The notes under the pieces were generated by a model. It saw nothing but the letters and a program-made list of their open reading frames with translations, did no database searches and was not told the DNA's origin. Shown here one piece after another: positions 35,743 to 44,163 of a stretch of DNA of 64,000 nucleotides. How positions within the stretch are numbered: position 1 is the first letter of the stretch; each line of letters opens with the position of its first letter. A program made the translations under genes and the position numbers. Source of the DNA: Comamonas sp. SCN 65-56 (lineage in GTDB: Bacteria > Pseudomonadota > Gammaproteobacteria > Burkholderiales > Burkholderiaceae_C); assembly GCF_001724135.1 (NCBI RefSeq), contig NZ_MEDS01000021.1:1-64000 (forward strand). The letters are read 5' to 3'.

Positions 35743-38700
35743 TCAGGCTTGAGGAACTTGCAACATGGTGGCGTACTTCACCGGCCACACGCGCTCATCG
35801 CCCTGCGGCGCGTGGCGCACCAGCACCGGGTGGCTGCGGTAGATGCGGGTGGTGATCTGCGCGTCGCGCCGGGTGCGGAAGATGGGCGCGGCGCCGGTGT
35901 TGGGGTTCACCAGCGCAAAGTCATCGGCGCCCAGCACCAGCACCTCGCCCGCCGCCTCGCGCGCTTCCAGCTCATCGAGGCTGTGCAGAAAGAAGGCGCA
36001 CAGGGTCTGGTCAAAGCGCCGCTCGGGGCCGCCGAAAACCAGGGTGCAGAACTTGAAGCGTGAATCCACGTCCGGGAAGAACGCCTTGCGGTTCTCGAAG
36101 TCATACAGCGCGCCCAGCCGCCCGCTGGTGGCAATGCCGCTGAAGAATTCCGCCGCGCCCTTGTCCGCCGCAATGCCGCTGGGCGTGAGCAGTGCCACCA
36201 GCCCGCCGGGTTTGGCCAGGGTCTGCGCGCGCTCCACGAACAGGCTGTAGAGGTTGACATCGCCGCCGCCCAGCAGCGGGTAGTCGCCCGCCTTGGCAAG
36301 CACGCGGGCGTTGGCCTCGGCGCGCTGCACTGCGTCGGCATATTCGGCGGCCAGCGGCGCGCCTTTTTGCTGCAGCCCGGCAACCAGGCGCTTGCGGTCG
36401 GCAGCGCGCGGCTGGGTGGCGATGGCGGCGTCGCGCTCGGCAAACCATTCCACCTCCTGCAGCTTGATGCGGTCCCACGGGGGGTTGCCCAGCACCACGT
36501 CAAAGCCGCCGTTGCCATCCACGTCGAACACCGTGGGGAAGGCCGTCCACCAATGAAAGAAGCGCTCGCGCCGCGCCAGATCGGCGCAGGCGCGCATCAG
36601 CTCGGCCGCCTCGTCCGCGCCGGGTTCATGCGTTTCCAGTTGCCCGGCGGTCAAGGTCTCCACCAGGTTGCGCCCCGGCGCCAGCAACACGGCCAGCGCG
36701 GCGTGTGTGGCTTCATCGCCCAGTTTGGCCAGCTTGGCGGGCTTGTCTACTGGCCAGCCGGGCAGCAGCCAGCGCAGCGCGCGCCAGAAATCGAGCAGGC
36801 GGTGCAGCGGCGCGGTGCGCGCCTCGGCCTCCTCGGCGAGCGCGGCGGACTGGCGCGCCTCGGCAATGTCCACGTCGGTCAGGTCGGCCACCTGCGCCAG
36901 GCTTTGCGCGGCCAGCGCCAGGCGGTCGATGGCGCCGGCATCAAACAGCGTGCCGAGCTGCGCCAGGGTCTTGCGCACCGGTGCCAGCCGTTCCCCGTGC
37001 AGGCTGTCGCCCCATTTGATGTGGTGATCCAGAAAGGACAGCGGCGCGCCGACGGTGAAGGTGTGCAGCCACAGCGAGGTCTTGGCCAGCTCCACCGCCA
37101 TGGCGTTCTTGTCCACGCCGAAGACGCACTTTTTGAGCACCATGCGGCGCACGATGTGGCGGTCGTCCAGCTGCTCGTCCGTCACCGCCCAGCCGTGCGC
37201 GCTGGCCTGGGCCCGGATCTCGCGCCGGATGGCGGCGATGCGCGCGACGATGGGGCTTTCCCACGCGCGCCCGCGCTCGGCCAGGTGCGCGGCCCAGGGC
37301 TGGGCGTTGACGAGGTCGCTGGCGCGGCTGGCAGCTTCCAGCACGCGGTCGGCCAGATCATCGACCAGCGTCACCAGAAAATGCCCGCTGCCCATGGCCG
37401 GGTCGCAGATGCTGAGCTCCAGGATCTGCGTGGCCGGGTCGATCGCATCGCGCTGGCCCGCGTCCGGCGTGCCGTCCAGCCTGTCCCACAGCGGCGGGGT
37501 CAGGCTGGCGCGGCTCTTCCAGCCGTCCAGCGTCTTTTCAAACGCCGCCATGCGCTCGGCCGCCAGCCGCCCGACCGATTCGCGCAGCACCAGCCGCACC
37601 AGATCGTGGTGGGTGTAGTAGCTGCCGCTGACCTTGCGCGCAAAGCTCGCCGGCACGGCAGCGATGCGGTCGATCTCGGGCTTGTCGCGGTAGTCGTCGC
37701 GCGCCTGCACCTCGTGCACCAGCTTGTATTCGAGCAGGCGCTCGTAGATGCCGCCCAGGTGGCTCACCGACAGGTCGCGGTAGTTGATCCAGCCCTTGAT
37801 GACCTCTTCGGTGCGGCGTGAGAGCGCATCGATGATGGGGGCCATGATCTTGTCGGGCACGGTGGAGCGTTCCAGCAGCGGTGCGCGGGAGCGTTTGAAC
37901 AGGCCGCCGTTGTAGGCGGGCATGCCTATACCGTCATCTCCCTGGTCAATCAACTCGAAAGCGCCGCGCAATGCCAGCCAGATGCGACCCACCGTGCTGG
38001 ACCACTTGGCGCCCGCATCCATCTTGTCGCGCACCTCTTCACGAATGCGGCGCACGCTGTAATCCTGGTAGCGCGCATCGTGCACCGGCAGCAGGCGCCG
38101 GTCTTCGGCGTAGAACAGGAACAGCAGACGGTAGAGCAGCACCAGCGTGGCCTCGCGCACCTCGTCCAGATAGACCTCGTCGAACTGCGTGCGCGTGTAA
38201 ACGCCGTAGCCCACGGTATGCGTGCGCTGCTGCAGGTCGCCACGCGCCAGCGCATCGGCCAGCTGCGGAAACACCTCGCCAAACACGCGCGCACCCAGGT
38301 CTTGCGAGACACGCTCTTCATACAAGCGCGCCTCATTCAGCGCATGGGCATGCAGCGTGCGCCCTGCCGCATCCCAGGCCTGCGGCACAAAGGCGGCGCG
38401 GCCAAAGAACAGCGCGAACAGGCGCAGCAGGTGCGCGGGCGGCGGGTCGTCCAGCTCGGGCTGAAAGCCGGGCAGGCCGAGCGCGCGGGCCAGCGGGATT
38501 TCAAAAAATTCCTCGGAGCGCGAGCGCGCATCCTGCCAGTACAGGCGCCAGACGCTGCCGTTGGTGAGCACGCCCCACTTCACCCGGCGCTCGCTTACCA
38601 CATCGGCGCGGCTGAGATAACGCAGCATCTGCGAGCTGGGCGTATCCGGGTCGGCCAGGTCGGTGGCGTCGCCGCGGTCGAGCAGGCGCGTCCAGCGCTT

Positions 38701-39060
38701 GGCTTCGAGCAGCGCCAGACCGTGGCGGTAGCGTCTGTCGTCCTTGCTCTCCTGCAGCGCATCGGCCTTGCGCGCGGCATCGGCAAACAGCAGCCAGTCG
38801 GGCACGTCCTCGCGCCGCCTCACGGACAGGTTGACCTGCGGCAGACTGGTATCGCCCCAGCCCAGCAGCGCGAGCACGGGGGCGATGATTTCGGCCTCGG
38901 TCTGCGCCTCGTTGAGCACCGAGCCCACATCCCGCCCGTCGAAGATGGCGCGCAAGCCCTGCTCGAACGCCGCCAGCCAGGCATCGTCCAGCGCCTGCCA
39001 GGCGGGCGTTTCCAGCACGCCACGGTGCAGAAAATCCTGGGTGAAAAGCTGGCCTTGCAT
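35743..39060 (-). CDS. type IIG restriction-modification enzyme, N-terminal and methylase part (frameshifted)
   Basis: Single-chain restriction endonuclease and adenine-N6 methyltransferase of the Eco57I-like class. From the ATG at 39058-39060 (MQGQLFTQDFLHRGVLETPA) the frame runs 1105 codons. The nuclease-like N-terminus shows PDWLLFAD and GLALLEAKRW (a D...ExK pattern). The methylase has motif I DPAMGSGHFL and motif IV NPPWDRIKL. The frame ends at VKYATMLQVPQA, and the homologous protein goes on in the next frame after base about 35760, so a one-base change or a small deletion has split the gene. There is no homopolymer at the site. The 190 bases upstream of the start are repeat-like and are not coding. 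No separate specificity, helicase or other defence gene accompanies it. Confidence 0.85.
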   Translation of the reverse strand: MQGQLFTQDFLHRGVLETPAWQALDDAWLAAFEQGLRAIFDGRDVGSVLNEAQTEAEIIAPVLALLGWGDTSLPQVNLSVRRREDVPDWLLFADAARKADALQESKDDRRYRHGLALLEAKRWTRLLDRGDATDLADPDTPSSQMLRYLSRADVVSERRVKWGVLTNGSVWRLYWQDARSRSEEFFEIPLARALGLPGFQPELDDPPPAHLLRLFALFFGRAAFVPQAWDAAGRTLHAHALNEARLYEERVSQDLGARVFGEVFPQLADALARGDLQQRTHTVGYGVYTRTQFDEVYLDEVREATLVLLYRLLFLFYAEDRRLLPVHDARYQDYSVRRIREEVRDKMDAGAKWSSTVGRIWLALRGAFELIDQGDDGIGMPAYNGGLFKRSRAPLLERSTVPDKIMAPIIDALSRRTEEVIKGWINYRDLSVSHLGGIYERLLEYKLVHEVQARDDYRDKPEIDRIAAVPASFARKVSGSYYTHHDLVRLVLRESVGRLAAERMAAFEKTLDGWKSRASLTPPLWDRLDGTPDAGQRDAIDPATQILELSICDPAMGSGHFLVTLVDDLADRVLEAASRASDLVNAQPWAAHLAERGRAWESPIVARIAAIRREIRAQASAHGWAVTDEQLDDRHIVRRMVLKKCVFGVDKNAMAVELAKTSLWLHTFTVGAPLSFLDHHIKWGDSLHGERLAPVRKTLAQLGTLFDAGAIDRLALAAQSLAQVADLTDVDIAEARQSAALAEEAEARTAPLHRLLDFWRALRWLLPGWPVDKPAKLAKLGDEATHAALAVLLAPGRNLVETLTAGQLETHEPGADEAAELMRACADLARRERFFHWWTAFPTVFDVDGNGGFDVVLGNPPWDRIKLQEVEWFAERDAAIATQPRAADRKRLVAGLQQKGAPLAAEYADAVQRAEANARVLAKAGDYPLLGGGDVNLYSLFVERAQTLAKPGGLVALLTPSGIAADKGAAEFFSGIATSGRLGALYDFENRKAFFPDVDSRFKFCTLVFGGPERRFDQTLCAFFLHSLDELEAREAAGEVLVLGADDFALVNPNTGAAPIFRTRRDAQITTRIYRSHPVLVRHAPQGDERVWPVKYATMLQVPQA

Positions 39061-39222
39061 GTTCGTATCCTGGGAGCCTGTCGGACTTGGAGCGTCGATA
39101 GCGAAAATCGGCCCCAGCGAGACCAGTTTTTGCCGGATTTGCAGCCCAATAGCCGAGCTATTGGGCAAAAAAAGCGGCTGCACCGCCGTGACGGGGAACA
39201 CGACGCGGAACGGCACCAGCGC

Positions 39223-39258
39223 AAAAAAAGCGGATGAACGGCAACCGTCCATCCGCTT
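39223..39258 (-). terminator. Rho-independent terminator of the ahpC-ahpF unit
   Basis: On the minus strand AAGCGGATG pairs with CATCCGCTT, with an inner ACGG/CCGT pairing, and a run of U residues follows. It lies about 85 bases after the ahpF stop and is the strongest terminator shape in this part of the window. Confidence 0.8.
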
Positions 39259-39285
39259 GTGTCCACTCGCACTGGTGCGGGCTGG

Positions 39286-39325
39286 CCCCCATCCCCACCT
39301 TCCCCCAGAGGGGGAAGGGGTTTGA
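39286..39325. repeat. short 'CCCTCACCCC'-type element copy
   Basis: CCCCCATCCCCACCTTCCCC with AGAGGGGGAAGGGG forms one end of the element seen at 5656, 26042 and 26964, placed just after the ahpF stop. A second end is not seen, so this is a partial copy. Confidence 0.5.
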
Positions 39326-39343
39326 GGCGCTACGCGCCGGCGG

Positions 39344-40924
39344 TCACGCGGGTGCCGTGGTGCGAATCAAATGGTCAAAAGCACTCAAAGCCGCTGTGGA
39401 GCCTGCGCCAGCCGCTATCACAATCTGCTTGAACGGCACCGTGGTGCAGTCCCCCGCGGCGAACACGCCCGGCACGCTGGTCTGGCCACGCGCATCGATC
39501 ACGATTTCGCCCGTCTTGGACAGCTCCACCGTGCCCTTGAGCCAGTCGGTGTTGGGCAGCAGACCGATCTGCACGAAGATGCCTTCGCCCTCCAGGCGCT
39601 TGTCTTCGCCCGTGGCGCGGTCCTTGAAGGCCAGAGCATTGACCTTGCTGCCGTCGCCCAGCACCTCGGTGGTCTGCGCATTGAGGATGACCTCGGCATT
39701 GGGCAGGCTCTTGAGCTTTTTTTGCAGCACCGCATCGGCCTTGAGCTCGGGCATGAATTCCAGCACCGTCACATGCTCCACGACACCGGCCAGGTCGATC
39801 GCCGCCTCGATGCCGGAATTGCCGCCGCCGATCACCGCCACGCGCTTGCCCTTGAAGAGCGGACCGTCGCAGCTCGGGCAATAGGCCACGCCCTTGGTGC
39901 GGTACTGCTCCTCGCCAGGCACGTTCATGCTGCGCCAGCGTGCACCGGTGGCCAGCACCACGGTCCTGGCCTTGAGCACGCCGCCGTTCTCCAGCGCGAC
40001 CTCGATCAGGCCCCCGGCCGTCGCCGCAGGCGTGAGCGCCCTGACGCGCTGCAGATTCATCACGTCGACCTCGTAGTCGTTCACATGCTGCAGCAGCGCG
40101 CTGGCGAACTTCGGGCCATCGGTATGCGGCACGGAGGGGTAGTTGTCGATGTCCAGCGTGTCGTTCACCTGCCCGCCAAAGCGCTCGGCCACCACGCCGG
40201 TGCGTATGCCCTTGCGCGCGGCGTACACCGCAGCCGCCGCACCCGCGGGGCCGCCACCGATGATGAGCATGTCAAACGCCGGCTTGGCCGAGAGCTTCTC
40301 GGCATCGCGCCGGGCGGCGCCGCTATCGAGCTTGGCGATGAACTGCTTGAGCTCCATGTGGCCGGCGTGAAACATCTCGCCGTTCAGATACACCGCAGGC
40401 ACGGCCATGATTTCGCGCGCCTCGACCTCACTCTGGAACGCACCGCCCTCGATGACCGTGGTCTTGACCTTGGGATTGAGGATGGCCATGAGCGAGAGCG
40501 CCTGCACCACGTCCGGGCAGTTGTGGCAGGTCAGGCTCATATAGACCTCGAAATTGAAGTCGCTCCCATCCGCAGCTGACAGCGCCTTGACCTGCTCAAT
40601 CACCTCGGCCTCTTCCTTGGGCGGGTGGCCGCCGGTCCACAGCAGCGCCAGCACCAAAGAGGTGAATTCATGCCCCAGAGGAAGACCAGCAAAGCGCAGG
40701 CTGCTATCAGAACCATTGCGTTGCAGCGTGAACGAGGGCTTGCGTGCATCCTCGCCATCGAGCGCCAGCGTGATCATGTCGGCGCGCATGCCCTGGATGG
40801 TAGTGAGCAGCTCGCGCATCTCGCCCGAAGTCTCGCTGTCGTCCAGAGAGGCCACGATGGTGAACGGCTGCACCACGCGCTCCAGATAGGCGGCAAGCTG
40901 GGCTTTCAATTGGTCATCAAACAT
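39344..40924 (-). CDS. ahpF: alkyl hydroperoxide reductase subunit F
   Basis: Flavin-dependent NADH:peroxiredoxin reductase that recycles AhpC. From the ATG at 40922-40924, after GAGGAG, it has 526 residues. The N-terminal tandem-thioredoxin domain carries the redox pair C133/C136 (LTCHNCPDV). FAD binding is [13 protein letters not shown] near 221, NADH binding is [14 protein letters not shown] near 361, and the thioredoxin-reductase-like active site is YCPSCDG with C349/C352. The C-terminal FAD motif is [10 protein letters not shown] degenerate palindromic repeat copy falls at residues about 71-81. The gene is directly downstream of ahpC, with a hairpin in the gap. Confidence 0.95.
   Translation of the reverse strand: MFDDQLKAQLAAYLERVVQPFTIVASLDDSETSGEMRELLTTIQGMRADMITLALDGEDARKPSFTLQRNGSDSSLRFAGLPLGHEFTSLVLALLWTGGHPPKEEAEVIEQVKALSAADGSDFNFEVYMSLTCHNCPDVVQALSLMAILNPKVKTTVIEGGAFQSEVEAREIMAVPAVYLNGEMFHAGHMELKQFIAKLDSGAARRDAEKLSAKPAFDMLIIGGGPAGAAAAVYAARKGIRTGVVAERFGGQVNDTLDIDNYPSVPHTDGPKFASALLQHVNDYEVDVMNLQRVRALTPAATAGGLIEVALENGGVLKARTVVLATGARWRSMNVPGEEQYRTKGVAYCPSCDGPLFKGKRVAVIGGGNSGIEAAIDLAGVVEHVTVLEFMPELKADAVLQKKLKSLPNAEVILNAQTTEVLGDGSKVNALAFKDRATGEDKRLEGEGIFVQIGLLPNTDWLKGTVELSKTGEIVIDARGQTSVPGVFAAGDCTTVPFKQIVIAAGAGSTAALSAFDHLIRTTAPA
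40684..40712 (-). repeat. degenerate palindromic repeat copy inside ahpF
   Basis: CCAGCAAAGCGCAGGCTGCTATCAGAACC retains the AAGCGC and GCTATCA blocks of the repeat in the right order, but the other hairpin arm is lost. It is read in frame in ahpF ([12 protein letters not shown]). Tentative. Confidence 0.35.
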
Positions 40925-40962
40925 GGTTTTCTCCTCTTTTCTACAGACAGCGGGCATGAAAA

Positions 40963-41007
40963 AGCCGGACGGCAAGGCGCGCTCACGCACCTTGCGCCAG
41001 TCCGGCT
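40963..41007 (-). terminator. hairpin between ahpC and ahpF
   Basis: On the minus strand AGCCGGAC pairs with GTCCGGCT across an inner GCGCC/GGCGC pairing, and five U residues follow. It would act as a partial terminator, giving more ahpC than ahpF message. Confidence 0.6.
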
Positions 41008-41023
41008 GCAGGATGGCGGCGGC

Positions 41024-41599
41024 TTAGATCTTGCCGACGAGGTCCAGCGACGGGGTCAGCGTCTTGGCGCCTTCCTTCCACTTGGCCGGGCAGACCTGGT
41101 CCGGGTGGGCGGCGGTGAATTGCGCGGCCTTGAGCTTGCGCAGGGTCTCCGACACGTCACGCGCGATTTCGTTGGAGTGCACTTCCATGGTCTTGATCAC
41201 ACCATCGGGGTTGATCACGAAGGTGCCGCGCAGCGCCAGGCCTTCTTCGGGGATGTGCACGCCAAAGGCGTTGGTCAGCTGGTGCGTCGGGTCGCCAACC
41301 AGGGGGAACTTGGCCTTGCCCACGGCGTCCGACGTTTCGTGCCAGACCTTGTGCGAGAAATGCGTGTCGGTGGTGACGGCGTAGACCTCGGCACCGGCCT
41401 TCTGAAACTGGCTGTAGTACTCGGCCGCGTCCTCGATCTCGGTCGGGCAGTTGAAGGTGAAGGCCGCCGGCATGAAGATCAGCACCGACCACTTGCCCTT
41501 GAGCGACTGCTCGGTCACTTCGATGAATTCGCCCTTGCCGCCGCGGTTGACGTAGGCAGTGGTCTTGAAGGGTTGCACTTGGGTATTGATGAGCGACAT
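41024..41599 (-). CDS. ahpC: alkyl hydroperoxide reductase subunit C (peroxiredoxin)
   Basis: Typical two-cysteine peroxiredoxin reducing hydrogen peroxide, organic peroxides and peroxynitrite. The 191-residue protein begins MSLINTQVQPFKTTAYVNRG after AAAGGAG. The peroxidatic cysteine is C51 in FTFNCPTE and the resolving cysteine is C170 in DQVCPAKW. The residue before C51 is Asn, where Val is most common (FVCPTE). The gene heads the ahpC-ahpF unit and faces bfr across an AT-rich promoter region. Confidence 0.96.
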   Translation of the reverse strand: MSLINTQVQPFKTTAYVNRGGKGEFIEVTEQSLKGKWSVLIFMPAAFTFNCPTEIEDAAEYYSQFQKAGAEVYAVTTDTHFSHKVWHETSDAVGKAKFPLVGDPTHQLTNAFGVHIPEEGLALRGTFVINPDGVIKTMEVHSNEIARDVSETLRKLKAAQFTAAHPDQVCPAKWKEGAKTLTPSLDLVGKI

Positions 41600-41636
41600 G
41601 TTTACTCCTTTGGTGGTTGAACTAAGTACAAACCCT

Positions 41637-41664
41637 AGTATAGTGCTTAATACTTATTTGTCTA
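41637..41664 (-). promoter_or_regulatory. candidate ahpC promoter
   Basis: On the minus strand TAGACA (plus 41659-41664) and TATACT (41637-41642) are separated by 16 bases, about 40 bases before the ahpC start. The whole 41620-41710 stretch is much richer in A and T than its surroundings and would also hold the rightward bfr promoter (a TATAAT is at 41670-41675). OxyR control is expected for ahpC, but I cannot place a clear OxyR site. Confidence 0.5.
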
Positions 41665-41808
41665 GTTTGTATAATTTATCAACATAATAGGAAATATAAA
41701 TAATACCCCGGCGGGCCAGACAAACGGTTTTTGATACCCCTTGGCTTGCGAGCGGCCGCTCGCACGCCCACAATCGCCCCATCCACAGCACCCACACAAG
41801 GAGCACCC

Positions 41809-42285
41809 ATGAAAGGTGACGCACAAGTCATTGCCTACCTGCAAGCCCAGCTCAAGAACGAGCTGACGGCCATCAACCAATACTTTCTGCATTACCGCGT
41901 GCTCAAGCACTGGGGCTTTGATCGCCTGGCCAAGAAGGAGCATGAGGAATCCATTGGCGAGATGAAGCACGCCGACCTGCTGATGGACCGCATCCTGATG
42001 CTGGACGGCCTGCCCAATCTGCAGGACCTGGGCAAGCTGCAGGTGGGCGAGGACGTGCCCGAAATCCTGCAATGCGATCTGCGCCTGGAGCGCGCCGCGC
42101 AGGAGACCGTCAAGGAAGGCATGGCGCACTGCGAAAGCGTGCGCGATTTCGTCTCGCGCGACCTGCTGGGCGTCATCCTGGAAGATACCGAGGAGCACAT
42201 CGATTTCCTCGAAACGCAGATCGAGGTGCTGGCCAAGGTCGGCGTGCAAAATTACCTGCAGTCGCAAATGGGCGAACTCTCCTGA
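41809..42285 (+). CDS. bfr: bacterioferritin
   Basis: Haem-binding ferritin storing iron as a 24-subunit shell. The ATG at 41809 follows AAGGAG at good spacing, and the 158-residue protein begins MKGDAQVIAYLQAQLKNELT. The ferroxidase ligands are visible in NELTAINQYF, in EHEESIGEMKHAD and in ILEDTEEHIDFLE. M51-type haem ligation is expected from MKHADLLMDRILML. It is divergent from ahpC, joining iron storage with peroxide defence. The 26 extra codons upstream of this ATG are not used. Confidence 0.95.
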   Translation: MKGDAQVIAYLQAQLKNELTAINQYFLHYRVLKHWGFDRLAKKEHEESIGEMKHADLLMDRILMLDGLPNLQDLGKLQVGEDVPEILQCDLRLERAAQETVKEGMAHCESVRDFVSRDLLGVILEDTEEHIDFLETQIEVLAKVGVQNYLQSQMGELS

Positions 42286-42308
42286 CAGGCGGTTGACGGG
42301 ACAAACAG

Positions 42309-42330
42309 GCGGGCTCAGGCCCGCTTTTTT
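42309..42330 (+). terminator. Rho-independent terminator of bfr
   Basis: GCGGGC pairs with GCCCGC around a TCAG loop and is followed by six T residues, 24 bases after the bfr stop. Confidence 0.85.
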
Positions 42331-42486
42331 GTGCTTGCACGGACACGCGTGTAAGGCAATTTCCTACACGGCCAGCCGGCCAATCCGACAGCAACTACCG
42401 ACACGCGCCGACTTATTTTTCGAATGGGCGACTTTCACAATGCATTTCATCGGATCACGCAGATCCTGCACTGAAAGGCACGCACC
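42331..42486 (+). promoter_or_regulatory. flhDC upstream region with palindrome
   Basis: About 155 bases between the bfr terminator and flhD. They contain a 10-base perfect palindrome ACACGCGTGT (42343-42352), a possible operator, and an AAAGG sequence before the flhD ATG. No strong promoter pair is evident to me. Confidence 0.4.
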
Positions 42487-42816
42487 ATGACGAACGAACA
42501 GATGCTCTCGGAAATCCGCGAAGCCAACCTGACCTATCTGATGCTGGCGCAAAACCTGATCCGCCAGGACAAGGCCGAAGCGGTGTTCCGTCTGGGCCTG
42601 AACGAGGAAGCCGCTGACATCCTGGCGGCCCTCTCCACCGCGCAGGTGCTCAAGCTCGCCTCGCGCAACACCCTGCTGTGCAGCTTCCGCGTCGATGATG
42701 AACTGGTCTGGAGCCTGCTGACCAGCCACAAGGCGCCGACCAAGGCCGGCAACGAAGCCACCAACACGCTGCACGCCAACATCCTGATGGCCAGCCGCAT
42801 CGCCGAAGTGATCTGA
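42487..42816 (+). CDS. flhD: flagellar transcriptional activator FlhD
   Basis: Subunit of the FlhD4C2 master activator of flagellar class II genes. The 109-residue length and the sequence MTNEQMLSEIREANLTYLML, LIRQDKAEAVFRLGL and LASRNTLLCSFRVDDE are diagnostic. It is 12 bases before flhC, in one transcript. The motA, motB and chemotaxis genes that often follow flhDC are absent here. Confidence 0.96.
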   Translation: MTNEQMLSEIREANLTYLMLAQNLIRQDKAEAVFRLGLNEEAADILAALSTAQVLKLASRNTLLCSFRVDDELVWSLLTSHKAPTKAGNEATNTLHANILMASRIAEVI

Positions 42817-42828
42817 AGGGACAGCGCC

Positions 42829-43368
42829 ATGGCCACCGCACAGAAAAGCGTCCTGAACGAATCGCGCCAGATCGAGCGCGCCGCCATGCTCATCGAGATG
42901 GGCGCGCGCATGCAGGTGCTGGAATCGGAAACCACGCTGTCGTATGAGCGCCTGATCCGCCTGTACAAGGAAGTGGCCGGGCGCTCACCCTCCAAGGGCC
43001 AACTGCCGTTCTCCACCGACTGGTTCCTCACCTGGCAGGAGAACATCCACAGCTCGCTGTTCCTCAATATCTACGAATACCTCTCCAAAGGCGTGGACCT
43101 GGACGCGGTGGAGCTGCTCACCAAGGCCTATCGCCTGTACAACGAGCAGGTGGAGGTCGCCGAGATCGAGCCGCTGCTGTCGTTTACCCGCGCCTGGCGG
43201 CTGGTGAAGTTCATCGACGCCGGCATGCTCACGCGCACCAAATGCAGCCAATGCAAGGGCCAGTTCGTCAGCGAGCTGTATGAAAACCGCCACTACACCT
43301 GCGGCCTGTGCAACCCGCCGGCGCGCGCGGGCAAGAGCAAGAGCAAGGCGGCGCTCAAGCTGCATTGA
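42829..43368 (+). CDS. flhC: flagellar transcriptional activator FlhC
   Basis: DNA-binding zinc subunit of the FlhDC activator. It has 179 residues with the N-terminal part SVLNESRQIERAAMLIEMGA and the zinc site formed by two CxxC pairs, C-S-Q-C and C-G-L-C, in TKCSQCKGQF and YTCGLCNPP. The basic tail (GKSKSKAALKLH) is typical. A 12-bp hairpin that is also a palindromic repeat copy follows the stop. Confidence 0.96.
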   Translation: MATAQKSVLNESRQIERAAMLIEMGARMQVLESETTLSYERLIRLYKEVAGRSPSKGQLPFSTDWFLTWQENIHSSLFLNIYEYLSKGVDLDAVELLTKAYRLYNEQVEVAEIEPLLSFTRAWRLVKFIDAGMLTRTKCSQCKGQFVSELYENRHYTCGLCNPPARAGKSKSKAALKLH

Positions 43369-43371
43369 TGT

Positions 43372-43432
43372 CGAAAATTTGAACCAAATACGCTGCCAGC
43401 GCATGTCCATCGTGCGCTGGCAGCTATCGTTT
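43372..43432 (+). repeat. palindromic repeat copy after flhC, likely 3' hairpin
   Basis: AAAATTTGAACCAAATAC precedes a perfect 12-bp stem (GCTGCCAGCGCA 43392-43403 with TGCGCTGGCAGC 43413-43424) and then TATCGTTT. It belongs to the same repeat family by its order of blocks and probably ends or stabilises the flhDC transcript, although the following U-run is weak. Confidence 0.6.
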
Positions 43433-43605
43433 AAATAGTCAAAAAACACCCAGACGACGCACCAGCGTGGTTTTCTGGCGTCAAACATGACTTTCGGCAC
43501 TGGCACCGCGCCCGGGGGCGTGATCGGCGGCTTCACCGCACCCGTCAATGCCATGGGTGCCTGCACGGGCTGTGGGAACGATTTGAGGCGCCGCAGCCTG
43601 CGGCT

Positions 43606-44163
43606 TCAGCCGCGCAGCAGCGCACGCACGTTCGCATCCATGGCCAGCGCGTAGTCCTGGGCGGCCAGCACCACGCTGCCCTCCGGGTGCACGAGTTTCA
43701 GGCTGATGAAAACCTGCACGGCCGATGCCGCATAGGTACCGACCAGCGCGGCACGCGCCGCATGCAACTGACCCACGTCGCGCAATTCGCGCGAGAGCAG
43801 CAATTCACCCTGTACGGGCTGCAGCGCCAGGTGCTCGCGCAGGCGCACCTCCACCACCGGCACACCGCGCTGCACCAGGCGCCCGGCGATCTGCTCCGAG
43901 CAGATGCGCCCCAGGCGTGACGATTCCTGCAGCCGATCGACGTTGACCAGCGTGGCCACCAGCACCCTCTCACCCGCCGCGAGCGGGGCCGCCTGCAACA
44001 AGCGATCGACCGCCCGCTGGTTGGCCGCCAGCAGGTCGGACGATGCGTGCACAAACAACGCGCCGCCCTGCCCCGCGGCATCGCCGTAGTAATACGAGGC
44101 GCAACCCGAGACGAGCGCGCCGGCAAGCGCCGACGCTCCCGCAAGCAGTGATCGGCGCCTCAT
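43606..44163 (-). CDS. flgO: FlgO-family outer membrane lipoprotein
   Basis: 185-residue lipoprotein with lipobox VSGC (Cys21) and the FlgO domain: DLLAANQRAVDRLLQ, then LVATLVNVDRLQESSRLGRI, CSEQIAGRLVQRGVPVVEV and LALQPVQGELLLSRELRDVG. FlgO proteins sit at the outer membrane and support sheathed or polar flagella and motility. The start at 44161-44163 overlaps the stop of the upstream lipoprotein gene (ATGA), so the two are co-translated. It is convergent with flhDC, which fits a motility role. The symbol is by family only. Confidence 0.8.
   Translation of the reverse strand: MRRRSLLAGASALAGALVSGCASYYYGDAAGQGGALFVHASSDLLAANQRAVDRLLQAAPLAAGERVLVATLVNVDRLQESSRLGRICSEQIAGRLVQRGVPVVEVRLREHLALQPVQGELLLSRELRDVGQLHAARAALVGTYAASAVQVFISLKLVHPEGSVVLAAQDYALAMDANVRALLRG

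Larger units (their letters stand above)
39061..39343. other. intergenic region between the restriction-modification gene and ahpF
   Basis: It holds no gene. It contains a 10-bp palindrome (GCCCAATAGC-cga-GCTATTGGGC) near 39147-39169, the ahpF terminator at 39223-39258, and a short copy of the 'CCCTCACCCC'-type element at 39286-39325. Confidence 0.5.

Noticed and set aside
35743-35765. Phase-variable tract at the restriction-modification frameshift
   Set aside because: There is no homopolymer or short tandem repeat at the junction, so slippage is not supported.
39147-39169. Strong palindrome GCCCAATAGC-cga-GCTATTGGGC as a terminator
   Set aside because: The A-run follows on the plus strand and the U-run precedes the stem on the minus strand, so it does not have terminator polarity in either direction.
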